A stretch of DNA of 64,000 nucleotides from Hydractinia symbiolongicarpus. Lineage: Eukaryota > Cnidaria > Hydrozoa > Anthoathecata > Hydractiniidae. This document shows, piece by piece, positions 60,891 to 64,000 of the stretch (positions are counted from its first letter, which is position 1; every line of letters begins with the position of its first letter). The notes below the pieces were generated by a model that searched no databases, was not told where the DNA came from, and worked only from the letters and a program-made list of their open reading frames with translations. The translations under genes and the position numbers were made by a program. The stretch lies in NCBI RefSeq assembly GCF_029227915.1, contig NC_079887.1, positions 2,356,001 through 2,420,000 on the forward strand. The letters run 5' to 3'.

Positions 60891-62470
60891 CATAAGACTT
60901 GTAGTTTTTAAAAATGTTTTCATTTTTGATGAGACGCTGAATAAAAGTAGTTTAAACGCCGGCAAACGAAAACCCGCGATTTCCCGTAAATCCCGGACTC
61001 GGCTCGTATAGTCAAAAGTATACAAAGAAAGTACCCAGGGAGTAAACTCATTTCCCGAACGATTTTTTAAAAAATTTTTTCACCACTAAAACGCATGAGA
61101 CTTGTAGTTTTCAAAAATATTTTCATTTTTGATGAGACGCTGAATAAAAGAAGTTTAATCGCCGGCAAACGAAAACATGCCATTTCCCGTAAATCCCGGA
61201 CTCGGCCCGTATAGTAAAGAAAGTACCCGGGATGTAAACTCATTTCCCGAACGATTTTTTAAATTATTATTTCACCACTAAAACCCATGAGACGTATAGT
61301 TTTTAAAAATATTTTCATTTTTGATGAGACGCTGAATAAAAGTAGTTTAAACGCCGGCAAACGAAAACCCGCGATTTCCCGTAAATCCCGGACTCGGCTC
61401 GTATAGTCAAAAGTATACAAAGAAAGTACCCAGGGAGTAAACTCATTTCCCGAACGATTTTTTAAAATATTTTTTCACCACTAAAACGCATGAGACTTGT
61501 AGTTTTCAAAAATGTTTTCATTTTTGATGAGACGCTGAATAAAAGAAGTTTAATCGCCGGCAAACGAAAACATGCCGTTTCCCGTAAATCCCGGACTCGG
61601 CCCGTATAGTAAAGAAAGTACCCGGGATGTAAACTCATTTCCCAAACGATTTTTTAAATTATTATTTCACCACTAAAGCCCATGAGACTTGTAGTTTTTA
61701 AAAATGTTTTCATTTTTGATGAGACGCTGAATAAAAGTAGTTTAAACGCCGGCAAACGAAAACCCGCGATTTCCCGTAAATCCCGGACTCGGCTCGTATA
61801 GTCAAAAGTATACAAAGAAAGTACCCAGGGAGTAAACTCATTTCCCGAACGATTTTTTAAAAAATTTTTTCACCACTAAAACGCATGAGACTTGTAGTTT
61901 TCAAAAATATTTTTATTTTTGATGAGACGCTGAATAAAAGAAGTTTAATCGCCGGCAAACGAAAACATGCCATTTCCCGTAAATCCCGGACTCGGCCCGT
62001 ATAGTAAAGAAAGTACCCGGGATGTAAACTCATTTCCCGAACGATTTTTTAAATTATTATTTCACCACTAAAACCCATGAGACGTATAGTTTTTAAAAAT
62101 ATTTTCATTTTTGATGAGACGCTGAATAAAAGTAGTTTAAACGCCGGCAAACGAAAACCCGCGATTTCCCGTAAATCCCGGACTCGGCTCGTATAGTCAA
62201 AAGTATACAAAGAAAGTACCCAGGGAGTAAACTCATTTCCCGAACGATTTTTTAAAATATTTTTTCACCACTAAAACGCATGAGACTTGTAGTTTTCAAA
62301 AATGTTTTCATTTTTGATGAGACGCTGAATAAAAGAAGTTTAATCGCCGGCAAACGAAAACATGCCATTTCATGTAAATCCCGGACTCGGCCCGTATAGT
62401 AAAGAAAGTACCCGGGATGTAAACTCATTTCCCAAACGATTTTTTAAATTATTATTTCACCACTAAAGCC
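60891..62470. repeat. 395 bp o7-o8 dimer, four tandem copies
   Basis: The dimers are at 60891, 61286, 61681 and 62076, each 203 plus 192 bp, total 1580 bp. The second and fourth dimers share the private start CCCATGAGACGTATAG (61286, 62076). The first and third long units share TTAAAAAATTTTTTC. A 790 bp supra-period is therefore superimposed on the dimer. Confidence 0.93.
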
Positions 62471-63890
62471 CATGAGACTTGTAGTTTTTAAAAATGTTTT
62501 CATTTTTGATGATACGCTGAATAAAAGAAGTTTAATCGCCGGCAAACGAAAACCCGCCATTTCCCGTAAACCCCGGACTCGGCCCGTATAGTCAAAAGTA
62601 TACAAAGATATTACCCAGGGAGTAAACTCATTTTCCGAACGATTTTTTAAATTATTTTTTCACCACTACAACGCATGAGACTTGTGGTTTTAAAAATGTT
62701 TTCATTTTTGATGAGACGCTGAATAAAAGAAGTTTAATCGCCGGCAAACGAAAACCTGCGATTTCCCGTAAACCCAGGACTCGACCCGTATAGTCAAAAG
62801 TATACAAAGAAAGTACCCAGGGAGTAAACTCATTTTCCGAACGATTTTTTAAATTATTTTTTCACCACTACAACGCATGGGACTTGTAGGTTTCAAAAAT
62901 GTTTTCATTTTTGATGAGACGCTGAATAAAAGAAGTTTAATCGCCCTCAAACGAAAATCCGCAATTTCCCGTAAATCCCGGACTCGGCCCGTATAGTCCA
63001 AAGAATACAAAGAAAGTGCCCAGGGAGTAAACTTATTTCCCGAACGATTTTTTAAGGTATTTTTTCACCACTAAAACGCATGAGACTTGTAGTTTCCAAA
63101 AATGTTTTCATTTTTGATGAGACGCTTATTAAAAGAGGTTTAATCGCCGGCAAACGAAATCCCGCGATTTCCCGTAAATCCCCGGCTTGACCCGTATAGT
63201 CGAATGTATACAAAGAAAGTACCCAGGGAGTAAACTCATTTCCCGAACGATTTTTTAATTTTTTTTTTCACCACTAAAACGCATGATACTTGAAGTTTTT
63301 AAAAATGTTTTCATTTTTGATGAGTCGCTGAATAAAAGAAGTTTAATCGCCGGCAAACGAAAACCCGCGACTTCCCGTAAATCCCGGACTCGGCCCGTAT
63401 AGTCCAAAGAATACAAAGAAAGTGCCCAGGGAGTAAACTCATTTCCCGAACGATTTTTTAAGGTATTTTTTCACCACTAAAACGCATGAGACTTGTAGTT
63501 TCCAAAAATGTTTTCATTTTTGATGAGACGCTTATTAAAAGAGGTTTAATCGCCGGCAAACGAAATCCCGCGATTTCCCGTAAATCCCCGGCTTGACCCG
63601 TATAGTCGAATGTATACAAAGAAAGTACCCAGGGAGTAAACTCATTTCCCGAACGATTTTTTAATTTTTTTTTTCACCACTAAAACGCATGATACTTGAA
63701 GTTTTTAAAAATGTTTTCATTTTTGATGAGTCGCTGAATAAAAGAAGTTTAATCGCCGGCAAACGAAAACCCGCGACTTCCCGTAAATCCCGGACTCGGC
63801 CCGTATAGTCAAAAGTATACAAAGAAAGTACCCAGGGAGTAAACTCATTTCCCGAACGATTTTTTAAATTATATTTTCACCACTAAAACG
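62471..63890. repeat. Octamer start with 406 bp dimer duplication
   Basis: The order is o1 (62471, GATACGCTG, AAAGATATTACCC), o2 (62674, 202 bp), o3 (62876), then a dimer of o4 and the CATGATACTTGAAG type at 63079-63484 and 63485-63890. The first GATACT unit ends as o3 (GTCCAAAGAATAC, AAGTGCCC, TAAGGTATT) and is thus a hybrid. The second ends normally. CCCCGGCTTG is shared by both o4 units. Confidence 0.9.
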
Positions 63891-64000
63891 CATGGGACTT
63901 GTAGTTTTCAAAAATGTTTTCATTTTTGATGAGACGCTGAATGAAAGAAGTTTATTTGCCGGCAAACGAAAACCTGCGATTTCCCGTAAATCCCGGACTC
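63891..64000. repeat. Partial monomer at right window edge
   Basis: This is the first 110 bp of a monomer of the CATGGGACTTG, GAATGAAAG, TTATTTGCC class. It ends in the TCCCGGACTC segment. The array continues to the right. Confidence 0.95.

Larger units (their letters stand above)
1..64000. repeat. Tandem satellite array, 203 bp monomer, whole window
   Basis: Every part of the window is a copy of one ~203 bp unit in direct orientation. Hand phasing on the CATGAGACTTG motif gives 316 complete monomers plus one truncated one. Start-to-start distances are only 201-203, 192-194, or once 128 bp. There is no inverted copy, no insertion and no non-satellite spacer. Monomers fall into classes marked by shared substitutions, and the classes recur in fixed orders, which defines several higher-order repeats. 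A unit of about nucleosome-plus-linker length in an HOR array is typical of eukaryotic centromeric or pericentromeric satellites. The location and species are inference; the family is not one I recognise. Confidence 0.98.

Noticed and set aside
1-64000. CRISPR array
   Set aside because: Units are ~200 bp and joined directly, with no short repeats separated by unique spacers.
1-64000. Insertion of a transposon, LTR or insertion sequence
   Set aside because: Monomer phase is unbroken through the window except for the 128 bp fragment. There is no interval longer than 203 bp between phase marks that could hold an inserted element.
1-64000. rRNA spacer, tRNA cluster or snRNA repeat
   Set aside because: No monomer shows a rRNA-like conserved stretch, a tRNA cloverleaf or RNA polymerase III box pair. 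The closest, GTCGAATG, does not fit the B box.

Overview
The whole window is one tandem satellite DNA array. I found no gene, RNA gene, transposon or unique sequence in it. The repeat unit (monomer) is 203 bp, about 37% GC by my count of a consensus-like copy. All copies run head to tail in one orientation. I fixed the monomer phase at the conserved CATGAGACTTG motif and followed it by hand from 175 to 63891. That gives 316 complete monomers plus one truncated monomer of 128 bp (38570-38697). 266 are long (244 of 203 bp, 21 of 202, one of 201) and 50 are short (39 of 192 bp, nine of 193, two of 194). These lengths sum exactly to the 63,716 bp between the first and last phase marks. Both window ends cut through a monomer, so the array continues on both sides.

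This points to a eukaryotic chromosome, most likely centromeric or other heterochromatin, because long homogeneous arrays of ~200 bp units with higher-order repeats (HORs) are typical there. I do not recognise the satellite family and cannot name the species.

Monomers differ by diagnostic variants that recur in ordered blocks, so the array is a patchwork of HORs. From left to right: (1) 1-3984, a 13-monomer 2605 bp repeat, a 598 bp trimer and heptamer-type monomers; (2) 3985-6601, a 1004 bp pentamer and a run of four near-identical monomers; (3) 6602-18438, a 1207 bp hexamer family in tandem and dispersed copies; (4) 18439-25152, a ~1005 bp pentamer and a 13-monomer 2609 bp tandem duplication; (5) 24449-32116, a nearly perfect 3834 bp tandem duplication of 19 monomers; (6) 31104-36136, a 1407-1408 bp heptamer with a nested four-monomer duplication; (7) 37150-40245, a 1548 bp duplication that breaks the monomer phase; (8) 40321-41944, an 812 bp tetramer; (9) 42351-48618, a four-monomer 811/812 bp block used four times; (10) 48619-50818, a second 598 bp trimer; (11) 50819-64000, a 1613 bp octamer whose copies differ by gain or loss of one to five monomers.

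The features worth following up are two dyad symmetries in the monomer, the long/short length dimorphism and its uneven distribution, chimeric monomers at duplication edges, and the single out-of-phase junction. Open reading frames of 60-120 codons occur on both strands, but they are by-products of the repeat and I do not call them genes.
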